Below, piece after piece: positions 1-7,045 of a stretch of DNA of 30,678 nucleotides. The position numbers and the translations under genes were made by a program. Location: positions 1 through 30,678 of the IMG/VR virus record IMGVR_UViG_3300030101_001822; one strand, 5' to 3'. This stretch comes from a virus. Position 1 is the stretch's first letter. Each line of letters opens with the position of its first letter. Below the pieces are notes generated by a model. It ran no database searches and was not told the origin of the DNA. It saw only the letters and a list, made by a program, of their open reading frames with translations.

Positions 1-535
1 TGCCACTATCTCCACTATTAGGAAGCCTTAATGTGTTAGCTGCACTTGCAGAATGTGGTTGAGGTTGTAATGTTTGGAAGTGAGCGTTAGATGATTCACA
101 ATACATTTTAAGTGAAGCTGGTGAGCCACTGTTAGACTTAAAATCGATTACACCACCTAAAACTGTAAGATCATCACCTACAGATAAATCTGCACCTAAT
201 GTTGCATTACCACTAGCATCTAAAAACACAGTCTTTGATGCTGGTAATGTACAGAATATAGTTTTGGTTCCTGCACTAAAGTCTACTGCATTATCACTAT
301 TAGAACTACTTATTACTGTTGTCCTTGTTATTGTACTTGAATCACTATTCAAAGTTCCTAAACCGACTTCAAACTCAGCAGAACCTGGTAATGTTACTGC
401 ATAGTATGTTGTATTAGAATTACCAACGCCAGTTCCAAAAGTTTCAAAGCCAGTAACTGCACCCGCTAAAGTTAAGGCTCCAGTGCCCGTTGTGGTCGTA
501 GTTTCTTTTACTCTGTCGTTTAATACTAATGCCAT
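1..535 (-). CDS. Tail-type structural protein, 3' end missing (runs off left edge)
   Basis: The reading frame is open from an ATG at 535 to the left edge, 178 codons with no stop. It begins MALVLNDRVKETTTTTGT, an N-terminus I remember from tail or fibre proteins of uncultured marine phages. The rest is rich in Gly, Thr, Ser and Asn with short beta-type repeats and no membrane segment. The start overlaps the stop of the upstream gene as TAATG, so the two are translationally coupled. As the last visible gene of the late operon it is probably part of the distal tail. The function is inferred from composition and position, and the C-terminal part that would decide it is not in the window. Confidence 0.7.
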   Translation of the reverse strand, partial: MALVLNDRVKETTTTTGTGALTLAGAVTGFETFGTGVGNSNTTYYAVTLPGSAEFEVGLGTLNSDSSTITRTTVISSSNSDNAVDFSAGTKTIFCTLPASKTVFLDASGNATLGADLSVGDDLTVLGGVIDFKSNSGSPASLKMYCESSNAHFQTLQPQPHSASAANTLRLPNSGDSG

Positions 536-966
536 TATTTAAGCTCTATTGTTAAGTTGTTTGCATTTATTCTAAATATATCACCAGACTGAATTGTCTT
601 AGAAGCATCTAAAGCACCAACAAAAAGTATATTACCGCTACTCGATGCGTCTGCAATGAAGACATGAGTGATGGTATTATTAGTGCCGCCAGAGGCTGGA
701 AACTCGATATTAGCTGCATTCTTAGCAGTTTGTGTGTCTGTTGAATCTGCACCTATAGTTGTCCAATTAGAAGCTGTTACTTGTTGTCTTGCGTAGTTTG
801 TAAAGTTTGCCTCGGTAACAGATCCTGTCTCTGCCGCACTAACTGCTGTAGCTAGCCCCACATAAATACTGTCACCTGGCGATGAAAAACTTAATGAATT
901 ATTTTTAAAAAGAAAATGTAATAATCTTCTTTCTAGATAATTGGTTGCTGCATTTGCTGTTGCCAT
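535..966 (-). CDS. Virion-associated protein, probable tail component
   Basis: A 143-residue protein. The first part carries a YVGLATAVS segment followed by a NYARQ motif, a combination I recall from small structural proteins in phage tail regions that lack a named function. The C-terminal half is beta-rich (Gly/Ser/Asn/Ile), with no signal peptide or membrane span. It lies in the late operon between a connector-like gene and the edge fibre-like gene and shares a TAATG overlap with the latter. Virion location follows from context. A role as tail tip or fibre adaptor is a guess. Confidence 0.6.
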   Translation of the reverse strand: MATANAATNYLERRLLHFLFKNNSLSFSSPGDSIYVGLATAVSAAETGSVTEANFTNYARQQVTASNWTTIGADSTDTQTAKNAANIEFPASGGTNNTITHVFIADASSSGNILFVGALDASKTIQSGDIFRINANNLTIELK

Positions 967-975
967 CTTCTACTC

Positions 976-1623
976 CTATGTTCTCGGTCTTGATGGTAGA
1001 CCAACTCTATAACCATCTGTGTTTTCTCTAGCTTCCCCTAAGTCTTTTAGCCTTTGTAAGTTTGCTAAAAATAAATTTGTATAATTTGCAATCGTATCTG
1101 CTTCGCCCTTCATAAAAGCATACGCTTCTACAATAGAGCCGTATAATAAAGCAAACGGAGCATTAGTGCTTAACCAAGTAGTGCCACTATCAGCACCTGC
1201 CGTCAAACTAGCAGGTTTAAAATAATAATGTAATTCGATAGTGTAGTTACTGTTTGGAGTGGGAGCCAAAATAAAATTATTTTGGTCAAATCTAGCATAG
1301 TATTTTGGTAAACCTGTTGTTGTAGACGCAGGTGTATATTCTCTTAAAAAATTTACATCTTTTTTCAATAAAAAACTTTCAGAACCAGATGTAGTGATTT
1401 GTAAAGAGAAGGATGCTAGATAATCATTAGGGACTGTTAAAAACTCATCCGAGCTAGTTAAAGTGCTTGTTACGTTTTTTCTAAAAATTTCAAGATCAAC
1501 ACTTTCAAATATTTTTTGTTCTGCTCCCTTTATGAAATTATTTAAATTATTAACAAATGTTGTTTCAGAATTATCTACATAATCTTGAATTGCTGTTTTA
1601 AGTGTAGCTAATGTAAAACTCAT
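976..1623 (-). CDS. Head-tail connector/adaptor-like protein (SU10 adaptor type)
   Basis: A 215-residue protein with a helical start (LATLKTAIQDYVDNSE, then NNLNNFIKGAEQKI), a beta-rich middle with LTVPNDYLASFSL, and a helical end (LFLANLQRLKDLGEAREN). This order resembles podovirus tail adaptor proteins that sit below the portal. It overlaps the upstream 167-residue gene by four bases (ATGA). A second adaptor-like gene lies at 2123-2791, so the two may form successive rings of the tail stub. The family assignment is from remembered pattern, not alignment. Confidence 0.6.
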   Translation of the reverse strand: MSFTLATLKTAIQDYVDNSETTFVNNLNNFIKGAEQKIFESVDLEIFRKNVTSTLTSSDEFLTVPNDYLASFSLQITTSGSESFLLKKDVNFLREYTPASTTTGLPKYYARFDQNNFILAPTPNSNYTIELHYYFKPASLTAGADSGTTWLSTNAPFALLYGSIVEAYAFMKGEADTIANYTNLFLANLQRLKDLGEARENTDGYRVGLPSRPRT

Positions 1624-2123
1624 GGTGTAACACTCACTGGCCCTGCCGTTGCATTAACACCGCCACCTCTAACACCCCCGCTTGTGGCAGTTTGCCCGTT
1701 GGCACTAAAAGTGTAAGTGTCTGTTGTTACTACAGTTATACTATATCCAATAGATTGTGTCAAAACAGATGGAGTGAAGCCATCAAATCCATTTACTTTT
1801 TTAAAACGCACTGTGTCACCCGTAGTTTTCCCATGACTAGGCTCTGTTACAGTAATTACAGCGGAACTTGCTGATCCCGATAGAAAAGAGTCTGGATTTA
1901 GTAATCTTTCAATCGGGTTTTCTGTTCTAGCGGGTCTTGCATTTTTTATAGCTTGTCCATCAACTGGTAAATTAAACGGACCAAGTTGAGGATGTTTTCT
2001 TTCAAACTCATCTGGTCCCACCAAAGATCCATTCCACTCAAGTCTCATTTCTCTTAAATTGTAAACCATACCTGATCTATCTGATACACCTTTTGCAAAT
2101 TTACCTGATGCAAACTTTCCCAT
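1620..2123 (-). CDS. Structural protein with a short tail-type beta domain
   Basis: A 167-residue protein. Residues 1-75 are basic and polar (GKFASGKFAKGVSDRSG, LEWNGSLVGPDEFERKHP). From about residue 90 comes a beta segment: VITVTEPSHGKTTGDTVRF, then a Gly/Phe turn and TTDTYTF. The HG.TTGDTVRF signature recurs in phage tail and fibre proteins as a small repeat-like beta module. The gene lies between two adaptor-like genes, with ATGA and TAATG-type couplings on its two sides, which supports a virion role. The exact position in the particle is unknown. Confidence 0.6.
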   Translation of the reverse strand: MGKFASGKFAKGVSDRSGMVYNLREMRLEWNGSLVGPDEFERKHPQLGPFNLPVDGQAIKNARPARTENPIERLLNPDSFLSGSASSAVITVTEPSHGKTTGDTVRFKKVNGFDGFTPSVLTQSIGYSITVVTTDTYTFSANGQTATSGGVRGGGVNATAGPVSVTP

Positions 2124-2791
2124 TAATTACTCCTAAAATACTGATATTCTGGAGTTACAGTGAAACTGGACCTATCTCTATCCTCACCCATAGCTCTTTC
2201 AAACTCTTCTTCGTAAACAACTTTTAACATCTGAGTCAATTGTGGGTTTTTTTTCATCGACAAATAATACGCTAACCCAGCAGTTAGACATGGATAAAAC
2301 CTAAATGGTATTTCTAAAGTGTTTACTGGAGCATCTGCATCTTGTATTCGTGTCAAAGCATCATAAACAATAACGTCAGTACTATTTTCTGGAGCAGGCC
2401 AAATTTTTAAGTTTGGAGTTATTTGCCTGTCTAAAAAAAACTGCGTAGGTCTACCCGTCGTTGCTTTGTTTGGTATTGATAAATAACTATCCCTACTTAT
2501 TCGGCTTAAACTAAAATCTGTGCTACTACGTTTTACTACCGCTGATAATATATCAATAACATCTGTCCCTAAAGAATAATCTACATCGTCAGCTGTAAGT
2601 GCCTGTGTTCTTTGCTCAATAGTCCACTGATTTAGACCTCTATTGGCCCATTCCGCTAACATCAAATTAATTGATCGTTTAGCGGACTTTAAGTCATAAC
2701 CTGTCCTAACCTCCAAGCCACATCTTTCAAAAGCTTCTTCTATGTATTCTGCTACATCTAATTCAAAATCTGTTGAGCTTGAAGTTGCCAT
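2123..2791 (-). CDS. Head-tail connector/adaptor-like protein (P22 gp4 / SU10 adaptor type)
   Basis: A 222-residue mostly helical protein. It begins DFELDVAEYIEEAFERCGLE, followed by SAKRSINLMLAEWANRGLNQW, a pattern typical of the tail accessory factor that binds the base of the portal. The middle carries PTQFFLDRQITPNLKIWPAP and the end is a long helix with YEEEFERAMGEDRDRSS. I recall this layout from podovirus connector proteins. It precedes another adaptor-like gene, consistent with a stepwise assembled short tail. The start overlaps no gene; the upstream gene ends four bases away. Confidence 0.65.
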   Translation of the reverse strand: MATSSSTDFELDVAEYIEEAFERCGLEVRTGYDLKSAKRSINLMLAEWANRGLNQWTIEQRTQALTADDVDYSLGTDVIDILSAVVKRSSTDFSLSRISRDSYLSIPNKATTGRPTQFFLDRQITPNLKIWPAPENSTDVIVYDALTRIQDADAPVNTLEIPFRFYPCLTAGLAYYLSMKKNPQLTQMLKVVYEEEFERAMGEDRDRSSFTVTPEYQYFRSN

Positions 2792-2794
2792 TTT

Positions 2795-3463
2795 TTAATC
2801 CTTATATAAATTATCAAAAGTAACACTAGGATCCATGTAACTATTATCGCATTCGGCATTATGCATCCATTGACTTGGTTTAAAATCTGGTGCTCCTTCA
2901 CCAGTTTCCCATAACGCAGGGCTTGTTGCACGAACTCTATTGTTAGGTAATGCTACTATATTTCCTGTCCATTTACCAGCATCAGTTAACTCTAAGACAT
3001 GACTTTGTTTGTGTTGAGCAGGATCATCTGCAATATCTGACTCTGTATAATCTACCGTAAAAAGGTATTTACCCGTATAAAATTTACCATCAATCTTACA
3101 TATCCACGGGCTTGAGCTTACTCTGTCTATTTTAATAACTGAATGATGATGAGAACTACAATCCCACGGCTGAACTAAATGCACGGGCATGGGCTCCGGC
3201 CATTTGTCCAAAGGAGTATCCGCAACAAGAGCTGTAATAGGCATTCTAGCCCACATGGCACCACCGTTAACATTTTGACTTTCGTCAAAATCAGATTCAC
3301 ACCCTGTAAATATCATTTGAAAGCTTAAACACCTGTCTGGAACAGTGTTTACTGTTATTGCCATAGCATGAAGAAACTCACCATGATATTTTTCGTGATT
3401 GTGCGTATACTCTCTTCTCACCCAACATTTAAAATGAGGGATGTTACTTTGAAGATAAGGCAT
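2795..3463 (-). CDS. Conserved-looking structural protein of unknown function
   Basis: A 222-residue protein rich in Trp, His and Cys: FKCWVRREYTHNH near the start, WDCSSHHHSVIKID in the middle and SQWMHNAECDNSYMDPS at the end. There is no membrane span and no motif I can tie to an enzyme. It sits between the connector genes and the cluster of tiny basic proteins, so it is made late and is probably virion-associated. The composition is less repetitive than a fibre and looks like a folded globular beta protein. Function is not assigned. Confidence 0.55.
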   Translation of the reverse strand: MPYLQSNIPHFKCWVRREYTHNHEKYHGEFLHAMAITVNTVPDRCLSFQMIFTGCESDFDESQNVNGGAMWARMPITALVADTPLDKWPEPMPVHLVQPWDCSSHHHSVIKIDRVSSSPWICKIDGKFYTGKYLFTVDYTESDIADDPAQHKQSHVLELTDAGKWTGNIVALPNNRVRATSPALWETGEGAPDFKPSQWMHNAECDNSYMDPSVTFDNLYKD

Positions 3464-3466
3464 TTT

Positions 3467-3694
3467 TTAAGCTCTACCGCCTCTTTTCATTTTTTTAATA
3501 GCACCGCCTTTGGCAAAACCTTTTTTCTTCATGCCCGCAGCACCACCTTTGGCAAAGCCCTTTTTCTTCATGCCCGCAGCACCACCGCCCATCATTTTTT
3601 TAACGGCACCACCTTTTTTCATTTTTGTGGCACCTCTAACGACAGAACCGCCTTTAGTCATTTTTTTTGCAAAACCTTTTTTTTTCATAGCCAT
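3467..3694 (-). CDS. Tiny Lys/Gly-rich basic repeat protein
   Basis: A 75-residue, strongly basic, low-complexity protein made almost only of Lys, Gly, Ala, Met and Phe. The unit GGAAGMKKKGFAK is present twice in tandem, with degenerate relatives before and after it. No fold is expected. It has a strong ribosome site (GGAGG five bases before the ATG). It opens a run of six small basic genes in the late operon. Binding to nucleic acid or neutralising packaged DNA is a reasonable inference from charge alone; nothing else in the sequence shows it. Confidence 0.55.
   Translation of the reverse strand: MAMKKKGFAKKMTKGGSVVRGATKMKKGGAVKKMMGGGAAGMKKKGFAKGGAAGMKKKGFAKGGAIKKMKRGGRA
3501..3578. repeat. 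39-bp tandem repeat, two copies, coding
   Basis: Copies at 3501-3539 and 3540-3578 differ at only a few bases. The unit is 13 codons, so the repeat lengthens the basic protein in frame. Copy number is likely to vary between related phages by slippage or recombination. Confidence 0.85.
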
Positions 3695-3709
3695 TTGTAC
3701 CTCCTTTAT

Positions 3710-4093
3710 TTATGTACGACTTACTGAACCTTTTGTTTGTTTTCTTCTATTGGCCATGACCATGCCACAACCTCTAGCTACTACACTACCTGTTTTTACC
3801 TTACCTTTAAAGGGTCTTTTTGCTTTTGTGCTAGGTATTACACCTCCAGAACTCATTTTTTTTACTTTAGCTGCCGGGGTATTACCTACAACTGTTTTAC
3901 CTTTTGCACCCGCTTTCTTTTTTTTCCTGGCTGTGCTCGCTCTCTCTGATTGACTTAAACTATTTGCTTTTGCTCTTGGCAAACACCTATCAGGATTTTT
4001 TTTATCTTTTGACGTACCACACTTACCTTTAATCTTACCATCAGTGCCTATACGCACCCAATCTTGTTTCACCCAGTCTTTTAATGCACCCAT
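3710..4093 (-). CDS. Small basic protein with DUF5872-like N-terminus
   Basis: A 127-residue protein. The N-terminal segment (about residues 3-55) reads LKDWVKQDWVRIGTDGKIKG, then CGTSKDKK and CLPRAKANSLSQSERAS. I recognise this as the DUF5872-type pattern found in marine phages and giant viruses. The rest is Lys/Arg-rich and disordered, ending in RGCGMVMANRRKQTK, another recurring small motif. Two spaced Cys in the first motif could bind a metal. It is coupled to the upstream gene by a TAATG overlap. Its biochemical role is unknown; the position suggests a late product, perhaps packaged with DNA. Confidence 0.6.
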   Translation of the reverse strand: MGALKDWVKQDWVRIGTDGKIKGKCGTSKDKKNPDRCLPRAKANSLSQSERASTARKKKKAGAKGKTVVGNTPAAKVKKMSSGGVIPSTKAKRPFKGKVKTGSVVARGCGMVMANRRKQTKGSVSRT

Positions 4094-4311
4094 TATTTTT
4101 TACCTTTTGCTCCCTTTGCGTAATTAGGGTCTTTACAATATTTAGAAGCGGCCATATTTGCATATGCTGAGGGATAAGTATCAAAAGTTCTTTTTGCCCA
4201 AGCCTTACCAGCTGGACAAATTTTACTGCCTTTACTTTTAGCTGCACCACCTTTTTTAAAATAAGTAACCTTTTGTTTGCCCGGTTTGGGTCCAGTTTTT
4301 ACAACGGTCAT
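4093..4311 (-). CDS. Small basic protein with a CPAGK...YPSAYAN motif
   Basis: A 72-residue Lys-rich protein. Its core, ICPAGKAWAKRTFDTYPSAY followed by ANMAASKYCKDP, is a motif I recall from many marine phage and giant virus small proteins, often near DUF5872-type proteins. Two Cys bracket the motif. It is coupled at both ends (ATGA with the upstream gene, TAATG with the downstream one), so production at matched levels with its neighbours is likely. Function unknown. Confidence 0.6.
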   Translation of the reverse strand: MTVVKTGPKPGKQKVTYFKKGGAAKSKGSKICPAGKAWAKRTFDTYPSAYANMAASKYCKDPNYAKGAKGKK

Positions 4312-4604
4312 GCTGTGCTCCTTTGTTTTCTAATACTATCTTTACCTTTTTTGAATATATTTGCAACTTGAGTTTTCCCCATTACTTTTGCTCTTTGCTC
4401 ACCGACTGTAAGTATTTGTATCTTTCTCGCAAATGGTTTATTGATTTTTTTAACCTTGGCAACAGTTGCTCTGGCATCCGACGGCGTAGCAAATTTAATA
4501 CTAACCGTGTCCTTAGGGTTTTCGTCCGTATATAAACGTCTGTCAGAGCCTCTAGGCTTTTTTCCTGTTCCAACTTTAGGATCTTTTTTTCTTTTTTTTG
4601 CCAT
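4308..4604 (-). CDS. Small basic protein of unknown function (98 residues)
   Basis: A Lys/Arg-rich protein with a more ordered core: SDRRLYTDENPKDTVSIKFA, then TPSDARATVAKVKKINKPFA and QILTVGEQRAKVMGK. The alternating beta and helix pattern suggests a small folded domain, unlike its low-complexity neighbours. I recall near relatives in uncultured marine phages without assigned function. The first 29 bases overlap the 3' end of the upstream 50-residue gene in another frame. The downstream partner starts at its stop (ATGA). Confidence 0.6.
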   Translation of the reverse strand: MAKKRKKDPKVGTGKKPRGSDRRLYTDENPKDTVSIKFATPSDARATVAKVKKINKPFARKIQILTVGEQRAKVMGKTQVANIFKKGKDSIRKQRSTA

Positions 4605-4728
4605 TTTTATATCTTGTGCTTTGATCTTTTTTTATTTTTGTCAAAACTTTTGCCTGTTTGGCGTGTAACTTAGACGCTTTTTTTAAACCGCCTATAACTT
4701 TTTTTAATGGTTTTGTATAATGAGGCAT
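4576..4728 (-). CDS. 50-residue basic protein
   Basis: Reading from the ATG at 4728 gives MPHYTKPLKKVIGGLKKASK, a Lys-rich helical middle and a KKKKKRS end before TAA. The start overlaps the stop of the upstream membrane-type gene as TAATG, the same coupling used by its neighbours, and its 3' end overlaps the next start by 29 bases. It fills what would otherwise be a gap in a tightly packed operon, which supports it being real. A basic amphipathic peptide is visible; no function is assigned. Confidence 0.6.
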   Translation of the reverse strand: MPHYTKPLKKVIGGLKKASKLHAKQAKVLTKIKKDQSTRYKNGKKKKKRS

Positions 4729-4934
4729 TACTTAACTCCTATAAAAATAAATACTATGGAAACAAGTTGAAGGACAACACCAGCTATTAAAGCCCAGACC
4801 CTTCTATCTATTTTATCTACCTGAGCCTGTAAATGAGATAAGTGATTGCTTTCTAATCTTTGAATAATTTCTTCAAGGACTGCCATTCTTTTATCTAAAT
4901 TATGTAATATATCTTTTTCTCGTCTTGTTGCCAT
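4728..4934 (-). CDS. Small coiled-coil protein with C-terminal membrane anchor (holin-like or spanin-like)
   Basis: A 68-residue protein starting MATRREKDILHNLDKRMAVL. I chose the ATG at 4934 because it overlaps the upstream stop as TAATG; an in-frame ATG twelve bases upstream is possible. Residues about 1-45 form an amphipathic helix or coiled coil, and the last 20 (ALIAGVVLQLVSIVFIFIGV) are one membrane span. This layout fits small phage membrane proteins such as XhlA-like haemolysin/holin partners. Its place inside the basic-protein cluster, away from the other lysis genes, is unusual, so the lysis role is only a possibility. Confidence 0.6.
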   Translation of the reverse strand: MATRREKDILHNLDKRMAVLEEIIQRLESNHLSHLQAQVDKIDRRVWALIAGVVLQLVSIVFIFIGVK

Positions 4935-5218
4935 TAACACTTCCATCTTCTTCTTGCTTGTCTTAATCTACTATTAGGGTTTTTTGCTGCTTTTGGAAAC
5001 TTCTTCATTTGTCCTGCACTTCTTGCACAATATGATTTTCTTCTTTTTGCAGCAGTGGACCCCTTTTTAACTTTACCTGTTACTGCAGTTTTTAACTTAC
5101 TGCCCGGATTATCACGTCTGTATTTAGCCACACCCGCTGATGTCATGCCCGCCCCACTTTTAGTGGAGCGGTAATATTTTTTTGTTCTAGGTGGTTGTTT
5201 GTCCCTTTTCCTAGTCAT
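4934..5218 (-). CDS. Small basic Cys-containing protein (94 residues)
   Basis: Lys/Arg-rich with the motif SGAGMTSAGVAKYRRDNPGS, then LKTAVTGKVKKGSTAAKRRK and YCARSAGQMKKF, ending RRRWKC. I remember this pattern from marine phages and other large viruses, where it accompanies DUF5872-like proteins. The isolated Cys residues in conserved-looking contexts suggest metal binding or disulfides. It is coupled by TAATG to the following membrane-type gene. Function unknown; nucleic-acid binding is inferred from charge only. Confidence 0.6.
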   Translation of the reverse strand: MTRKRDKQPPRTKKYYRSTKSGAGMTSAGVAKYRRDNPGSKLKTAVTGKVKKGSTAAKRRKSYCARSAGQMKKFPKAAKNPNSRLRQARRRWKC

Positions 5219-5225
5219 GTTTATC

Positions 5226-5498
5226 CTAGTTAAAGAAAAAAGTTGCGGCTGTGATGTTAGTCAATGTGCTAACAAATATGTCACTAACCTTTATTCCCTC
5301 CGCAGGAATATTAACAGAATGAGTGTCTGAAGCATTAAAATCTAAATCAAGAACTGTAGCACCGCCACTTGCATCAGTCACGGTAAGCCGTGGCGTTCCA
5401 GATGCAGTTTTTAATTGTATTTGTCTTATTCGAGCAGGTCCCACAGCTAATGAACCTGTTCCAGTAATCCTTTTTGCTTTTACGTCAGAGCCTGCCAT
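5226..5498 (-). CDS. Small beta-rich virion protein
   Basis: A 90-residue protein starting MAGSDVKAKRITGTGSLAVG, followed by alternating short beta segments (RIRQIQLKTAS, PRLTVTDASGG, ATVLDLDF) and a hydrophobic C-terminus ending ATFFFN. There is no membrane span. A strong ribosome site (GGAGG, five bases before the ATG) suggests high expression, as expected for a particle component. A capsid decoration or fibre-base role fits its length and place after the capsid block but is not proven. Confidence 0.6.
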   Translation of the reverse strand: MAGSDVKAKRITGTGSLAVGPARIRQIQLKTASGTPRLTVTDASGGATVLDLDFNASDTHSVNIPAEGIKVSDIFVSTLTNITAATFFFN

Positions 5499-5510
5499 TA
5501 GAGCCTCCTA

Positions 5511-6017
5511 TTATTGATCAGCGAAAGCTGGAGCGTCTTCAGAAACTACATTACCCCAAATATAGTAATTTGTACTATCTTTACCTACTATATTTATTTC
5601 CATGCTACCAAAGTCTGTTAGTGTTAACTTTGAATTAGAGCTACCGTTTGCGTAAACGCTTACATTGTCTGCGTTTGTATCTAAATGCTGAACATTACCT
5701 AAGAAAAAGTTTGAGTTTCCAGGAGTGACTATTATCAAATTTTCTGCTTCCTCTGCTGCTCCTGCATAGATAAACTTAAAAGTAGCTCCTGCAACTGGTG
5801 CTGGTAATGTTATTGTTCTGTTAGATGCAAGTGCTGGAACTGCCAAAACTCTACCGCTATGTGTCGCATTATCAAGTGTTTTATCCTCGTCCCCTAATGC
5901 AACGGGTGCATCACCCATTGTGATTACTTCTGTGATTGTTCCTGTAGAAGCATTTTTACTCACAGTTTTGATTGTGCTTTCAGATCTCAATGGACCTGAG
6001 AAAGTTGAGTTAGCCAT
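5511..6017 (-). CDS. Beta-rich virion protein (decoration or head-fibre type)
   Basis: A 168-residue protein with repeated short beta segments: GRVLAVPALASNRTITLPAP, then GATFKFIYAGAAEEAENLII and VYANGSSNSKLTLTD. The LPAP..GATFKFI arrangement recalls surface and fibre-type beta domains of phages. It is the first gene after the terminator behind the capsid gene and has its own possible promoter, so its level can differ from that of the capsid protein. The exact role is unassigned. Confidence 0.6.
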   Translation of the reverse strand: MANSTFSGPLRSESTIKTVSKNASTGTITEVITMGDAPVALGDEDKTLDNATHSGRVLAVPALASNRTITLPAPVAGATFKFIYAGAAEEAENLIIVTPGNSNFFLGNVQHLDTNADNVSVYANGSSNSKLTLTDFGSMEINIVGKDSTNYYIWGNVVSEDAPAFADQ

Positions 6018-6072
6018 ATGTGTCTCCTTGTCGTGGCTATTGTCGAAGTTAATTCTTCGTCAAGGTACTTCT

Positions 6073-6078
6073 ATTATA
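6073..6078 (-). promoter_or_regulatory. Possible promoter (-10 only) for the post-capsid genes
   Basis: A perfect TATAAT on the minus strand follows the terminator and lies about 55 bases before the ATG at 6017. No convincing -35 is visible at 16-18 bases. The TATGTATAA context is also seen at 9753-9758 and near 26.92 kb. Confidence 0.35.
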
Positions 6079-6082
6079 CATA

Positions 6083-6112
6083 AAAAAAGGGGCCTGAAAA
6101 GACCCCTTTTTT
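6083..6112 (-). terminator. Intrinsic terminator after the capsid gene
   Basis: A ten-pair stem (AAAAAAGGGG with CCCCTTTTTT) closes a ten-base loop and gives a T-run on either strand. It lies just past the stop of the capsid gene and would lower transcription of the genes beyond it. Partial read-through is likely, as no strong separate promoter is evident. Confidence 0.8.
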
Positions 6113-6127
6113 AAAATGTAGGAATTT

Positions 6128-7033
6128 TTATGCTCCAGGAGTTGCGAATACACATCTCCAGTCAGAAACACCAAAGCTGTAACGCTCTCTGGCCTTAAAT
6201 CTCATGTTTCCTGTATCAAAATCGCCTTCCATAGCTGTTTTGATAGGTGAACGGTTGAAATATTTAAAACCGTTTGGTGCATCAGTCTTGATGAAAAACG
6301 CATCTGTGTCTGTTAAGAAGTGGTTTACAACCGCTCCTTCTGGTAACATACCCATATTTTTCATAGCGTTTGCATCGTTGTCTGAAGTTCCAACTCTCAA
6401 ATTACTGTTCATAATTCTTTCAGCAATAAACTGTAATTCTTTTGGAATTATTAGTTTTGTGCCTCTAACAGCAATTTTTAAGCCCCTCTCATCTTTGAAA
6501 CCTGCAATATCAATCAATGCCTGCTCAAGTGATGTCTCATTCAAGTCAGAAGCAACTGATAAGATGTTACTTTGGTTTCCGTTGATGGTTGGGTGAGAAG
6601 CAGATGCTAATGCTGCACCATCACCAACTGCATTACTTGTACTAAACGCATTGTTTAGAATAGCAGCCGCTTTGATCTGTTTGGTTTGTGCCATAGATCT
6701 AGCTAATGCTTTGGTGTATCTACTTGCGAGTCTATCATAAAGATTATCCTCTATAGCTTCCTCAGTTATTGAGAAAGCAAGAGCAATAGTCTCATGTGTA
6801 TATCTTGCAGTAAATGTTTCTTGTGCATCATCAAAGCTCACAGCTCCACCTTCTGATTTAGTCGGTGCAGTTGAAAAGCCTGCTAACATCACTTCTTCTT
6901 CAAACGCTCTATCTGATGATTCTTCATCAAATATTTCTGCGTGTTCGTTTTCATACCTGTCGTACTCAAGCCCAAATAAGGCGTTAAGACCAGGCTCTAG
7001 CTCTTTAGCTAATTGTGCTCTTGATATAGCCAT
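6128..7033 (-). CDS. Major capsid protein (HK97-like fold, Mu gpT-like)
   Basis: A 301-residue protein that builds the icosahedral head. It begins MAISRAQLAKELEPGLNALF and carries YTHETIALAFSITEEAIEDN with LASRYTKALARSMAQTKQ, the pattern of HK97-fold capsid proteins related to Mu gpT. The end (RFKARERYSFGVSDWRCVFA) is the usual C-terminal strand of that group. It follows a probable decoration gene and scaffold genes and is followed directly by a terminator, the common layout for a highly made capsid gene. There is no sign of a protease domain; the acidic N-terminal region (about residues 20-50) could be a delta-like segment. Confidence 0.9.
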   Translation of the reverse strand: MAISRAQLAKELEPGLNALFGLEYDRYENEHAEIFDEESSDRAFEEEVMLAGFSTAPTKSEGGAVSFDDAQETFTARYTHETIALAFSITEEAIEDNLYDRLASRYTKALARSMAQTKQIKAAAILNNAFSTSNAVGDGAALASASHPTINGNQSNILSVASDLNETSLEQALIDIAGFKDERGLKIAVRGTKLIIPKELQFIAERIMNSNLRVGTSDNDANAMKNMGMLPEGAVVNHFLTDTDAFFIKTDAPNGFKYFNRSPIKTAMEGDFDTGNMRFKARERYSFGVSDWRCVFATPGA

Positions 7034-7045
7034 ACTCTATTCTCC

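Noticed and set aside
3368-3953. Rightward Phe/Pro-rich frames opposite the basic-protein genes
   Set aside because: They are the complement of Lys/Gly-rich codons, which always gives Phe/Ala/Pro-rich frames. The leftward genes have ribosome sites and coupled starts.
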